NCBI GenBank assembly: GCA_017507385.1
Contig: JAFWAX010000077.1
Span: 62,001 to 126,000, forward strand
Direction of reading: 5' to 3'
Origin: Bacteroidaceae bacterium
Lineage (GTDB): Bacteria; Bacteroidota; Bacteroidia; Bacteroidales; Bacteroidaceae
Length of the DNA stretch: 64,000 nt
In this document: one piece after another, positions 63,939 through 64,000 of the stretch
Layout: each line of letters starts with the position of its first letter
How positions within the stretch are numbered: position 1 is the stretch's first letter
Translations under genes and position numbers: made by a program
The notes under the pieces: generated by a model
Seen by the model: the letters and a program-made list of their open reading frames with translations, nothing else
What the model was told of the DNA's origin: nothing
Databases searched by the model: none

Positions 63939-64000
63939 TTGCATCTTTTATCGTGATTACGTTGTACCCTTCATCGTAATTACGTTGGTTCTTTCATCGT
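63939..64000. repeat. 23-nt period repeat of the ATCGTAATTACG family, cut by the window edge
   Basis: Unit A 63939-63961, unit B 63962-63984 and a third unit starting at 63985 and leaving the window. Units share TTCATCGTAATTACG-type ends and belong to the family at 37749 and 57605. An inverted unit, if present, would be outside the window. Confidence 0.8.

Overview
The window looks like a chromosome segment of a Bacteroidales bacterium, most likely Prevotella or a close relative. Three things support this. Promoters follow the Bacteroidota pattern TTTG, about 19 nt, TAnnTTTG. The protein set is typical: UpxY/UpxZ capsule regulators, a T9SS plug-domain protein, a C10 protease, DUF4293, Bacteroidota-type omega and YgiQ. 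Start regions have weak or no Shine-Dalgarno sequences. The assignment rests on recognising families, not on a database search.

Layout. 1-2.3 kb: edge of a Kef-type antiporter, an AGCS symporter and a SPOR lipoprotein (minus strand). 2.4-10.2 kb: a small envelope module, recR, a membrane protein, a family 2 glycosyltransferase and hisG-hisD-hisC-hisB (plus strand). 10.4-10.9 kb: five tRNA genes (3 Gly, 2 Leu). 11.1-12.9 kb: bamD, omega and DUF4293 (minus). 13.0-15.0 kb: uvrB. 15.1-17.4 kb: aldo/keto reductase and an esterase fused to a lectin-like domain (minus). 18.1-35.5 kb: a capsular polysaccharide locus read on the minus strand from a promoter at 35.5 kb. It runs through a leader of about 480 nt, upxY, upxZ, a flippase, three hexapeptide acyltransferases, a polymerase, glycosyltransferases, a membrane acyltransferase, an epimerase and a nucleotidyltransferase. 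Two AAA ATPase genes interrupt it on the plus strand. 36-43.8 kb: queH, a BASS-type transporter, ygiQ, an amidase/golvesin-domain protein and a T9SS plug-domain protein. 44-64 kb: housekeeping genes, including thrS, infC-rpmI-rplT, fabD, a GH13 enzyme, lepA, a C10 protease, nadA-mnmA, mscL, gapA and an ABC-F protein.

The most unusual content is repetitive. First, several unrelated intergenic repeat families share one architecture: three units spaced exactly 23 nt apart (24 in one family), with the third unit's core inverted, so unit 3 can pair with unit 1 or unit 2. Second, heptanucleotide tracts (GACAACR) lie between genes and also inside two capsule-locus coding sequences, upxZ and the nucleotidyltransferase. 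Third, the two ATPase genes each lie between an intact minus-strand gene and a decayed 5' fragment of a homologous gene, which suggests a repeated insertion or rearrangement mechanism. Fourth, composite repeats in inverted orientation bracket the roughly 16-kb capsule cassette.
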